Part shown: piece by piece, positions 1-5,238 of the stretch
Position numbering within the stretch: the stretch's first letter is position 1
How the letters are laid out: every line of letters starts with the position of its first letter
NCBI GenBank assembly: GCA_965371325.1
Contig: CBDUXZ010000171.1
Span: forward strand, 1 to 5,238
Direction: 5' to 3'
Source: CBDUXZ01 sp965371325 [NCBI: uncultured bacterium]
Lineage (GTDB): Bacteria; JAUYMQ01
Length of the DNA stretch: 5,238 nt
Program-made: the position numbers and the translations under genes
Notes under the pieces: model-generated
Seen by the model: only the letters and a program-made list of their open reading frames with translations
Databases searched by the model: none
What the model was told of the DNA's origin: nothing

Positions 1-323
1 CCCCCCTCCCCCCGCACCGGAAAGTTCCTCCAGAAATTCCCGTAGGCGCTCGGCACCTCCCCGTCCTCGTCAGCCCATGGGTCCCAGAAACCGCACTTGT
101 GCTTTCGGAGGATCCTGATGTGGGTCTGACCGGAGAGGAACCACAGGTTCTCCACCACGATGTTCTTCCACGAGATCTCCTTCGTGGTGAGGAGCGGAAA
201 CCCCTCCCGCAGATCGATCTCGTAATTGAAGTTGAACGTGGAAAGAGTATCAACGCCCGTCCGGTTCTCCTTCCGTGTCCCTTTCTCGAGCACTTCACGG
301 ACGATATCGAGATAGACCTGCAA
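1..323 (-). CDS. thyA: Thymidylate synthase ThyA, N-terminal 107 residues (cut by left window edge)
   Basis: ThyA makes dTMP from dUMP in the cytoplasm, using 5,10-methylene-tetrahydrofolate as both methyl donor and reductant. The minus-strand frame reads MQVYLDIVREVLEKG, then ENRTGVDTLSTF, EGFPLLTTKEISWK, LWFLSG, FWDPWADEDG and PSAYGNFWR. This is a collinear match to the ThyA N-terminus, and landmark residues fall at the same numbers as in E. coli ThyA: Arg21 (dUMP phosphate), Glu58, Trp80, Trp83 and Tyr94. The catalytic cysteine (146 in E. coli) and the C-terminal half lie outside the window. I chose the TTG at 321-323 as start because AGGAGG lies 4 nt upstream, the product begins at the family's usual MxxYLD, and no ATG or GTG occurs between it and the in-frame stop near 407. 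The next GTG is codon 11 and would remove the conserved start. No frameshift is visible, including in the G-rich end at bases 1-20. The gene runs in the same direction as the signalling gene upstream but is separated from it by 256 bp and has its own candidate promoter. Confidence 0.95.
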   Translation of the reverse strand, partial: MQVYLDIVREVLEKGTRKENRTGVDTLSTFNFNYEIDLREGFPLLTTKEISWKNIVVENLWFLSGQTHIRILRKHKCGFWDPWADEDGEVPSAYGNFWRNFPVRGEG

Positions 324-327
324 GGCG

Positions 328-333
328 CCTCCT
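328..333 (-). promoter_or_regulatory. Ribosome binding site of thyA
   Basis: The minus strand reads AGGAGG here, a full Shine-Dalgarno match, followed by CGCC and then the TTG start. The 4-nt spacing is shorter than usual, but the strength of the match supports TTG as the real start in the absence of any nearby ATG or GTG. Confidence 0.8.
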
Positions 334-403
334 GCCGGAATCTCGGAACAGACGGGAGTGCCGGACCCGGCAATCCGGATGCGGCCGCCCGTCCCGCCCT
401 CAG

Positions 404-433
404 TCTATAGCAGAACCACCCGCACGGTGAAAA
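404..433 (-). promoter_or_regulatory. Candidate sigma70-type promoter for thyA
   Basis: On the minus strand TTTTCA (428-433) is followed after 18 bp by TATAGA (404-409), preceded by TGC, an extended -10 motif. Each hexamer matches four of six consensus bases. It would start transcription near base 397 and give a leader of about 75 nt. Within that leader, 359-372 can form a 5-bp hairpin (TGCCG/CGGCA), extended by GGA/TCC at 355-357 and 374-376. This suggests thyA can be transcribed independently of the gene upstream. The call rests on motif match alone. Confidence 0.45.
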
Positions 434-539
434 CTTCCCCGGATGGCCCCCTGCCGCGGCGCTCGGGGAGAGGCATTCCCGGCGACGGCTGCCGTTTCGA
501 AGGGAGCAAACCAGCAGGGGCGGCAGGGACGAAACAGCC

Positions 540-557
540 GGGGCCCGAAAGGGTCCC
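540..557. other. Short GC hairpin just after the TPR-GGDEF-EAL gene
   Basis: GGGGCCC and GGGTCCC pair across a GAAA loop. As plus-strand RNA this is a 7-bp stem with one G-U wobble and a GNRA-type loop. As minus-strand RNA, the direction in which both neighbours are transcribed, the stem has an A-C mismatch and a UUUC loop. It starts 23 bp past the stop codon of the signalling gene. No run of T follows on either strand, so a Rho-independent terminator is not well supported. It could help mRNA 3'-end stability or be incidental. The rest of 324-579 holds no credible gene: the minus-strand frame at 405-707 is a shadow of the EAL coding end. Confidence 0.35.
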
Positions 558-579
558 TCGGATTGACAGGATAAGACTT

Positions 580-3561
580 TTACCAGATGGGATCTTGCGT
601 GAGAAGGCTGGAAGCATCTTCCGCTTCGATGCCGGGGGAGAAGAGGAAACCCTGCCCGTAATCACAACCAAGGCTGCGGAGCCGTGCGAACTGCTCCCGC
701 GTTTCAATGCCTTCCGCCACCACCGACATGCCCATGTTTTTCCCGAGCGAAATGATTGTTTTGACGATTTCCTCGTTCTCGGCCTTTCCCTGCATCACCT
801 GGACAAACGCCCGATCGATCTGGAGTGTATCGAAAGGGAAACGCTGCAGGGCCGCCAGCGAAGAGTGGCCGGTCCCGAAGTCATCGACGTTCAGCTTGAC
901 CTTCAACTTCTTCAACTGGTTCAGGATGGAATGCGCCTCTTCGACATTCTCCATGACCACGCTCTCGGTGATCTCGAGCTTCAGAGTCTCGGGATCGATG
1001 CTCTTCTCGTCCAAAACCTGTTTTATGTGATCGATCAGATCAGATTGGGCAAAGTGCTTGCCCGAGAGGTTGACGTTCATCGTCAATGGCGAATCGGCCG
1101 GGAAAGTTTTCTGCCACACCTTCAGCTGTTGGCATGCCTGGCTGAGAATCCAGCGGTCGATTGGAATGATCAGCGCGATCTCTTCCGCTACCGGGATGAA
1201 ATCCATCGGTGGAATCAGCCGCCCCGACGGATGCTGCCAGCGCGCGAGTGCCTCGAAACCGGTGATCTTCCCGCTCGTCAGCGAGATAATGGGCTGGTAG
1301 TGAACTCTGAACTCCCCCCGCTCCACGGCGCGCCGCAGATCCGTCTCAAGTTCGAGGAGCGTCATGGCCCGGGCGTGCATTGCCTGGTCGAAGACTTCGT
1401 ATTGTGCCTTTCCCTGCGCTTTCGCGCGGTACATGGCCGTGTCAGCGTCGCGAAGAAGCTCCTCAGCCCGATCGTACTCCGCTGTACTCAGCGCTATTCC
1501 GATGCTGGCCGAGGTGAACACCTCCTGGCCCTGCAGATTGAACGGCATCGCCAGTCTCCGCCTTATCTGCTCGGTGACGCGGACGGCATCGCTCGCGTCA
1601 CGCACCTCATCGAGGAGGATCGTAAACTCGTCGCCACCGAGATAGGCCGCGGTATTTCCTTTGCGCAGGGTTTCCTCGAGTCTCCTCGCGATTGCAACGA
1701 GCAGTTCATCCCCGACTGCGTGCCCGAGGCTGTCATTTATGAGCTTGAACCGGTCAAGATCAAGGACCAGGACCGCGAACCTGTAACTCTTGTCGCGCTT
1801 CGCACGGCTGAGCGCCTGGTCGAGCCGATCAACGAAGAGCGCCCGGATTGGCAGCCCTGTGAGGGCGTGCCGGAAGGCCGTGCTGAGAACGGTCTTTGCC
1901 ATGACCTTGCTGCTCTCTCCGTCCAAACCCTGCCTCAGAAGCCCGGCCAGCTCACCGCTCGCCGCAAACCGAGCGGAAGGCAGACCGGAACTGCCCGAAG
2001 CGGGCGCGGCGTCATTTTTTGAAACGGGCGTGCCGGCAGGTACCGCATCGTCAATGACAATGTCGATTTCCGTCTGCTCTTCCCCGCCATCCGCCTTCGC
2101 CGATCCGCCGTTCGATGCACCCGTCTCGCCGGCAGCCGCATCGCCCTCTGCATCGGACCCGGCTTCCGGGACCGGGGGCAGGACTTCGGCCTCTCTGATG
2201 CGCGCCTCCGCGGTGGCTGCCTCGGAGTAGTAGCGGGCCGCTCGCGCGGCGTCTCCGCGCCTTTTCATGAGAGCCCCAATGCGACGGCTCAAATCGGCAA
2301 CGCCCACCCAGTTTTCGCTGTAATCGTGAATCCAGAGGAGTCTGAAGAGGGGGTCGGAGCGATCGGGGAAGAGACGGGCAACCTTCTCGAGGGCCGCAAT
2401 CGCGCCGGCGCGATTACCCCGCCTGAAGGTCGCGTCGGCTTCGGCCAGCTCGATATCGAGGTGTCTGTCTTCACTCATTCCCTCAGGGAGTTGCGTCCGC
2501 TCCGTGGTGGAAAGGTTCTCCCTCGCCCTGGCAAGCCGTCCGCCCTCCTCTCGCTGCCCGGCCACGAAAGAGGGAGGCTCGTCTATTTCACAGATTTCGA
2601 TGACCGGCCTTACGCGAGAAGCATCATCGGCGTCGTCCCGCGGCGGGGGCGCGGCGGCTTCCTCGGACGGAGCGGAATCGGCCTCCTGGGGTTCCACACC
2701 GGGGGCGGAAGCCGACAGTTCCATCAGGCGAGCCGACAGATCGCGCCGTTTCGCCGGGTCCCACTCGGATTTGTAAAGCTCGATCGCTTCTTCGAGAAGG
2801 ACCTTCGCCTCCTCGATCTCTTCGGCTTCCGCTTTCGCTTCCGCCAGGAGCTCGACTGTCCTGGCCGTTCTGAAATCGTCCGTAGCGGGCTCGAGAACCT
2901 CGACCGCGAGTTTTGGCTCCTTTCTGGCCAGATGTATCTCGGCCAGCTTGAGCCTCAGCCGGTGGTCGTGGGGGGCGGCCTTGAGGATCCTCTGGGTCAG
3001 TTCGAGCAGTTCCTGGGATTCGGGATCGAGCCCCTTGATCGAATTACAGTACTGGTCATATCCCTCGGGGTCGAAACCTTCCTTGTAAAACAGTGCCGCT
3101 ACTTCGAGGCGCTTCTCGATGTTATCCGGGTGCAGATCGGCAATCTTTTTCAGGATGTCGATCGACTGCCGTTTCTCCCCTTTCCGGTGCTCGAGGTTCG
3201 CCGCGAGCTGGAAGTGCCGTACCGATTCCGCAACCCGCCCGAGCTTCTGATTGAGTTCGGCAATCTCCAGATGAACATCCTTCAACTTTGGATCCACGCT
3301 GACGATCCGTGTAAGGATGGCTATCGCCCTGGGATAGAAGCCCTTCTCGGAGAAATTGCCGGCGACACGGTGGTACTCTTCGATTGCCTCTTCATGATGT
3401 CCCAGCCGCTCGCAAAGCTCTGCGACCTTGAGCCGGATCGTCGAATCGTCAGGAGAACCTTCCAGGATCTTCTGATACTGCTCCAGCGCTTTCTGATGCT
3501 GCCCCTTGGAGAGGTACTTTTGGACGGCGCTCAGCAGCTTGTTCTTGTTGATCGAAGCCAT
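580..3561 (-). CDS. TPR-GGDEF-EAL protein (predicted cyclic-di-GMP synthesis/breakdown or sensing), 993 aa
   Basis: Predicted cytoplasmic cyclic-di-GMP protein with no signal peptide or membrane segment. Residues 1-283 are helical TPR-like repeats, probably for protein contacts. Residues 285-365 are an acidic, Ala/Pro-rich linker. Residues 368-458 are a second TPR-like segment, and 461-545 a Gly/Ala/Asp/Glu-rich linker. Residues about 557-725 are a GGDEF (diguanylate cyclase) domain: Asp601, Asn609 and Asp618 in the LDLDRFKLINDSLGHAVGD stretch, and an intact GGDEF at 642-646. Residues about 735-990 are an EAL (phosphodiesterase) domain: Glu770, Asn831, Glu863, Glu866, Asp893-Asp894 (DDFGTG), Glu950 and Gln970. 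Oddities: the inhibitory-site RxxD reads RKGN (633-636), the DxLTGLxNR motif reads HALTGLPIR (565-573), and the LKID lysine is Gln914. Cyclase activity therefore looks possible without product feedback, and phosphodiesterase activity may be weakened, leaving GTP or cyclic-di-GMP binding as an alternative role. The ATG is preceded by a weak AGG and begins directly at the TPR block. It is transcribed divergently from metE. The domain calls are firm; the activity is inferred. Confidence 0.96.
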   Translation of the reverse strand: MASINKNKLLSAVQKYLSKGQHQKALEQYQKILEGSPDDSTIRLKVAELCERLGHHEEAIEEYHRVAGNFSEKGFYPRAIAILTRIVSVDPKLKDVHLEIAELNQKLGRVAESVRHFQLAANLEHRKGEKRQSIDILKKIADLHPDNIEKRLEVAALFYKEGFDPEGYDQYCNSIKGLDPESQELLELTQRILKAAPHDHRLRLKLAEIHLARKEPKLAVEVLEPATDDFRTARTVELLAEAKAEAEEIEEAKVLLEEAIELYKSEWDPAKRRDLSARLMELSASAPGVEPQEADSAPSEEAAAPPPRDDADDASRVRPVIEICEIDEPPSFVAGQREEGGRLARARENLSTTERTQLPEGMSEDRHLDIELAEADATFRRGNRAGAIAALEKVARLFPDRSDPLFRLLWIHDYSENWVGVADLSRRIGALMKRRGDAARAARYYSEAATAEARIREAEVLPPVPEAGSDAEGDAAAGETGASNGGSAKADGGEEQTEIDIVIDDAVPAGTPVSKNDAAPASGSSGLPSARFAASGELAGLLRQGLDGESSKVMAKTVLSTAFRHALTGLPIRALFVDRLDQALSRAKRDKSYRFAVLVLDLDRFKLINDSLGHAVGDELLVAIARRLEETLRKGNTAAYLGGDEFTILLDEVRDASDAVRVTEQIRRRLAMPFNLQGQEVFTSASIGIALSTAEYDRAEELLRDADTAMYRAKAQGKAQYEVFDQAMHARAMTLLELETDLRRAVERGEFRVHYQPIISLTSGKITGFEALARWQHPSGRLIPPMDFIPVAEEIALIIPIDRWILSQACQQLKVWQKTFPADSPLTMNVNLSGKHFAQSDLIDHIKQVLDEKSIDPETLKLEITESVVMENVEEAHSILNQLKKLKVKLNVDDFGTGHSSLAALQRFPFDTLQIDRAFVQVMQGKAENEEIVKTIISLGKNMGMSVVAEGIETREQFARLRSLGCDYGQGFLFSPGIEAEDASSLLTQDPIW

Positions 3562-3588
3562 GAATAACCTGGTGGATGTGAAATCAGA

Positions 3589-3602
3589 CGCCGGCTCCGG
3601 CG
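3589..3602. other. GC hairpin in the leader of the TPR-GGDEF-EAL gene
   Basis: CGCCG and CGGCG pair perfectly across a GCTC/GAGC loop, about 28 nt upstream of the minus-strand ATG. It lies next to further GC-rich self-complementary sequence at about 3600-3632 (GCGCCC/GGGCGC and CCCGGG). It would be in the 5' leader if transcription starts beyond it. I could not identify a convincing -35/-10 pair for this gene on the minus strand of 3562-3750. It does not match the cyclic-di-GMP riboswitch core. Confidence 0.35.
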
Positions 3603-3666
3603 CCCCCTTCCCGGGAGCGGCCCCCCGGGCGCGGACAAGCGCGATCTAGGGGCTTAGCGGCCATCC

Positions 3667-3683
3667 GGGGGGGCGGGTTGGGG
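3667..3683 (+). other. Putative G-quadruplex tract in the divergent intergenic region
   Basis: Seven G, then C, GGG, TT and GGGG give four runs of at least three G with loops of 1 to 2 nt, which meets the usual G3+N1-7 pattern. It is on the plus strand, which is the template strand for the TPR-GGDEF-EAL gene, and about 70 bp upstream of the TTGACA element of metE. Folding and function are not shown. Confidence 0.4.
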
Positions 3684-3688
3684 CAGGA

Positions 3689-3706
3689 CAGCGGGAACCC
3701 CCGCTG
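3689..3706. repeat. Perfect 7-bp inverted repeat between divergent genes
   Basis: CAGCGGG (3689-3695) and CCCGCTG (3700-3706) are exact complements around AACC. Two more G-C pairs follow outside one mismatch (3686-3687 with 3708-3709). Because it lies between two gene starts and lacks a T run, it is not a terminator for a known gene. It could be an operator or a leader structure of the minus-strand gene. No recognised regulator motif matches it. Confidence 0.4.
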
Positions 3707-3752
3707 GCCCCGGAGCGCGCCCAGGCTTCGCCCAAGGCAGTCCTTCACGGCG

Positions 3753-3781
3753 TTGACAGATCACTCAAAACCCAGTAATTT
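3753..3781 (+). promoter_or_regulatory. Candidate sigma70-type promoter for metE
   Basis: A perfect TTGACA -35 lies at 3753-3758. With a 17-bp spacer the -10 would be TAATTT (3776-3781, three of six matches including the key A and final T). With a 15-bp spacer it would be AGTAAT (3774-3779, four of six). The local sequence is the most AT-rich in the intergenic region. Transcription would start near 3788, giving a leader of about 60 nt, too short for a large methionine-related riboswitch. The -35 is strong and the -10 uncertain. Confidence 0.55.
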
Positions 3782-3798
3782 CCGACCTTTCCTGAACT

Positions 3799-3828
3799 CG
3801 AAAGGGGCCTTCGGGGCCCTTCATTTCG
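3799..3828 (+). promoter_or_regulatory. Leader hairpin of metE, ending 8 nt before its ribosome binding site
   Basis: CGAAA (3799-3803) pairs with TTTCG (3824-3828), and GGGGCC (3804-3809) pairs with GGCCCT (3815-3820) including one G-U pair, around a TTCGG loop and with a 3-nt bulge (TCA, 3821-3823). It falls inside the predicted short metE transcript leader and stops before AAGGAG at 3837. No T run follows, so it is not a classical terminator. It may affect mRNA stability or translation, or bind a protein. The structure was worked out by eye. Confidence 0.45.
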
Positions 3829-3836
3829 CACCTGAC

Positions 3837-3842
3837 AAGGAG
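3837..3842 (+). promoter_or_regulatory. Ribosome binding site of metE
   Basis: AAGGAG lies 8 nt before the ATG at 3851. It fixes the start at the position that gives the family's normal N-terminus. Confidence 0.9.
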
Positions 3843-3850
3843 TTGCTTCC

Positions 3851-5238
3851 ATGACCCTCGCCACGAACCTCGGATTCCCGCGACTGGGCGCACGCCGCGA
3901 GCTGAAGCGGGCCCTCGAACAGTACTGGGGGGAGAAGATCGAGCGAGACTCCCTTCTGGAAACGGCCCGTGGGCTTCGTGCAAGGCACTGGAAGCTGGCC
4001 CGGGAATCGGGGATCGCGCACATCCCCAGCAATGATTTTACCCTCTACGACCATGTGCTCGACACGGCCTGCATGGTGGGCGCCATCCCGGATCGTTACC
4101 CCTCGGAGGACGGACCCGTCTCCCTTAAGACCTACTTCGCCATGGCGCGAGGGCTTCAGGACAAGGAAGCCGGGCTGGACGTCCCGGCAATGGAGATGAC
4201 GAAGTGGTTCGACACGAATTACCACTACATCGTCCCCGAGTTCAGCGCGGATCAGCGCTTCCGGCTGGCCTCCACGAAAGCGGTTTCGGAATTTGAGGAG
4301 GCCAAGGCGCTCGGCATCCATACCCGCCCCGTTCTGCTGGGGCCGGTCTCCTTCCTCCTTCTCGGGAAGATGCAGGGCGGGCAGGCCGGCGCGCAGCTCT
4401 CGCTCCTTCCCGCGCTTCTACCCGTGTATGAGGAGGTTTTGGGGAAGCTGGCGGAAGCGGGCGCCGACTGGGTCCAGATGGATGAACCCTGCCTTGTGCT
4501 CGATCTTCCCGAGGGCGCCGCGGAGGCCCTGAAGAGCGCCTACGGGCGCCTGGGCGCCGTGTCCGGCGGGCTCAAGCTTCTCGTTGCAACCTACTTCGGC
4601 GATCTGCGCAAGAACCTCTCCCTCGCCCTCTCGCTACCCGTGTCGGCCCTTCACCTCGATCTCCTTCGGGGGGCGAGGGATCTCGAAGATGCGCTGGCAG
4701 GCATAGACGGCAAGATGATGCTTTCCCTGGGCGTCGTCGACGGACGGAACATCTGGCGAACGGATCTGGATGAAGCCTTCGAGAAGGTGAAGAAGGCCGT
4801 CGATGCCCTCGGCAAAGACCGGATCCTGGTGGGCCCCTCCTGCTCGCTTCTCCACGTTCCCGTGGATCTTGATCTCGAAGAGAAGCTCGACGGGGAGCTT
4901 CGCAGCTGGCTCGGGTTCGCGAAGCAAAAACTGTCCGAGATCCGTGCGCTCGCGATTGCGGCCGAGGCCGGCCCGGAGTCCGTTAAGGATGCGTTTGAAG
5001 CGAGCCGCAAGGCGGCCGAGAGCCGCCGCACCTCGGAGCGCATTCACAACAAATCCGTGGCCGGGCGCATTGCGTCCGTCGATGAGGGAATGTCCCGGCG
5101 GAAGAGCCCTCACGCGACGAGGTGTCGGAAACAGGCCGAATTGCTGGGACTCCCGGCGTTTCCCACAACGACCATCGGCTCTTTTCCCCAGACCAGGGAG
5201 GTCCGGGCGGCCCGCGCAGAATTCAAGGCGGGCAAGAG
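3851..5238 (+). CDS. metE: Cobalamin-independent methionine synthase MetE, N-terminal 462 residues (cut by right window edge)
   Basis: MetE (5-methyltetrahydropteroyltriglutamate-homocysteine methyltransferase) makes methionine in the cytoplasm by direct methyl transfer from the polyglutamylated folate to homocysteine, without vitamin B12. The frame is open to the window end and collinear with E. coli MetE (about 753 residues), so about 61% is present. Visible signatures are NLGFPRLGARRELKRA at 6-21 (Arg16 and Lys19 match the folate-binding segment 17-20 of E. coli), EMTKWFDTNYHY at 115-126 with Lys118, PVLLGPVSFL at 160-169, DEP at 211-213, NIWRTDL at 300-306, SCSLLHVP at 330-337, RIHN at 397-400 and TTTIGSFPQT at 439-448, where Ile442-Gly443-Ser444 corresponds to the homocysteine-contacting residues. 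The zinc ligands (His/Cys/Glu/Cys) are in the C-terminal half and not seen. The start follows a good AAGGAG site. It is divergent from the signalling gene with its own promoter candidate. No frameshift or internal stop is seen. Confidence 0.97.
   Translation, partial: MTLATNLGFPRLGARRELKRALEQYWGEKIERDSLLETARGLRARHWKLARESGIAHIPSNDFTLYDHVLDTACMVGAIPDRYPSEDGPVSLKTYFAMARGLQDKEAGLDVPAMEMTKWFDTNYHYIVPEFSADQRFRLASTKAVSEFEEAKALGIHTRPVLLGPVSFLLLGKMQGGQAGAQLSLLPALLPVYEEVLGKLAEAGADWVQMDEPCLVLDLPEGAAEALKSAYGRLGAVSGGLKLLVATYFGDLRKNLSLALSLPVSALHLDLLRGARDLEDALAGIDGKMMLSLGVVDGRNIWRTDLDEAFEKVKKAVDALGKDRILVGPSCSLLHVPVDLDLEEKLDGELRSWLGFAKQKLSEIRALAIAAEAGPESVKDAFEASRKAAESRRTSERIHNKSVAGRIASVDEGMSRRKSPHATRCRKQAELLGLPAFPTTTIGSFPQTREVRAARAEFKAGK

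Noticed and set aside
99-410. Plus-strand open frame opposite thyA and its leader
   Set aside because: It is codon-register antisense to thyA, whose minus-strand reading matches the family residue for residue.
540-557. Rho-independent terminator after the TPR-GGDEF-EAL gene
   Set aside because: The hairpin is short, contains a mismatch as minus-strand RNA, and is not followed by a T run. It is listed only as a hairpin.
405-707. Minus-strand frame of 100 codons overlapping the end of the EAL gene
   Set aside because: It lies mostly inside the EAL coding sequence in another frame and its composition (Ser/Arg/Pro/Gly-rich) is typical of a frame shadow. No family resemblance is seen.
358-2022. 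Plus-strand open frame of 554 codons opposite the GGDEF-EAL coding region
   Set aside because: It is in exact codon register with the minus-strand gene, so its stops could only arise opposite TTA, CTA or TCA codons, which are rare in this GC-rich gene. It ends exactly opposite a TCA serine (residue 514). Its product resembles no family, while the minus strand has clear domains.
2326-3567. Plus-strand open frame of 413 codons opposite the TPR region
   Set aside because: It has the same codon-register antisense relation as the frame at 358-2022, with no recognisable domain and no supporting ribosome binding site. It is explained by codon bias of the TPR gene.
3562-3750. Cyclic-di-GMP riboswitch in front of the GGDEF-EAL gene
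   Set aside because: Neither strand shows the conserved core of the known cyclic-di-GMP riboswitch classes. Only generic GC hairpins are present.
3707-3757. Possible SAH-type riboswitch upstream of metE (GGAGCGC, CCAGGCTTCG and ACGGCG fragments)
   Set aside because: The fragments resemble the SAH riboswitch consensus only superficially. The closing stem has no complementary 5' strand, the pseudoknot pairing fails, and the element lies upstream of the likely metE transcript start.
3791-3825. MetR or MetJ operator near metE
   Set aside because: TGAA and TTCA are present but 24 bp apart rather than the 5 bp of a MetR site, and no AGACGTCT-like MetJ boxes are seen.
3821-4321. Minus-strand open frames opposite the start of metE, and similar ones at 4634-5113
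   Set aside because: metE on the plus strand is unambiguous over the same bases. The antisense products match nothing I recognise.

Overview
This is a high-GC bacterial chromosomal window with three protein genes and two intergenic regions. From left to right they are: the first 107 codons of thymidylate synthase (thyA, minus strand, running off the left edge); a complete 993-residue TPR-GGDEF-EAL protein (minus strand), a predicted cyclic-di-GMP turnover or sensing protein; and the first 462 codons of cobalamin-independent methionine synthase (metE, plus strand, running off the right edge). I see no RNA genes, mobile elements, CRISPR arrays or tandem repeats.

The organism cannot be named from this sequence. 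The GC-rich codon use, the TTG start of thyA and the style of the N-terminal TPR block (MASINKNKLL, then repeats with LEIAELNQKLG- and LKIADLHP-like turns) recall deltaproteobacterial-type lineages (Myxococcota, Desulfobacterota or related uncultured groups). That is an impression from memory, not a search result.

Region by region: 1-323 is thyA, with an AGGAGG ribosome binding site at 328-333 and a plausible own promoter at 404-433. Bases 324-579 hold no gene. They contain the thyA promoter and leader plus a short GC hairpin just after the end of the cyclic-di-GMP gene. Bases 580-3561 are the TPR-GGDEF-EAL gene. Bases 3562-3850 are a divergent intergenic region of 289 bp with several GC hairpins, a G-quadruplex-type tract, a TTGACA promoter element, a 5'-leader hairpin and a clear AAGGAG site for metE. 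Bases 3851-5238 are metE.

ThyA and MetE both belong to folate one-carbon metabolism: ThyA uses 5,10-methylene-tetrahydrofolate and MetE uses 5-methyl-tetrahydrofolate polyglutamate. They lie on opposite strands with a signalling gene between them, so a shared operon is ruled out and a functional link is only speculative. The most informative part of the window is the signalling protein. Its GGDEF signature is intact, but its inhibitory site and an N-terminal GGDEF motif are degenerate, and its EAL domain keeps nearly all catalytic residues except the conserved lysine of the LKID motif, which is glutamine. I see no wholly new biological system here.
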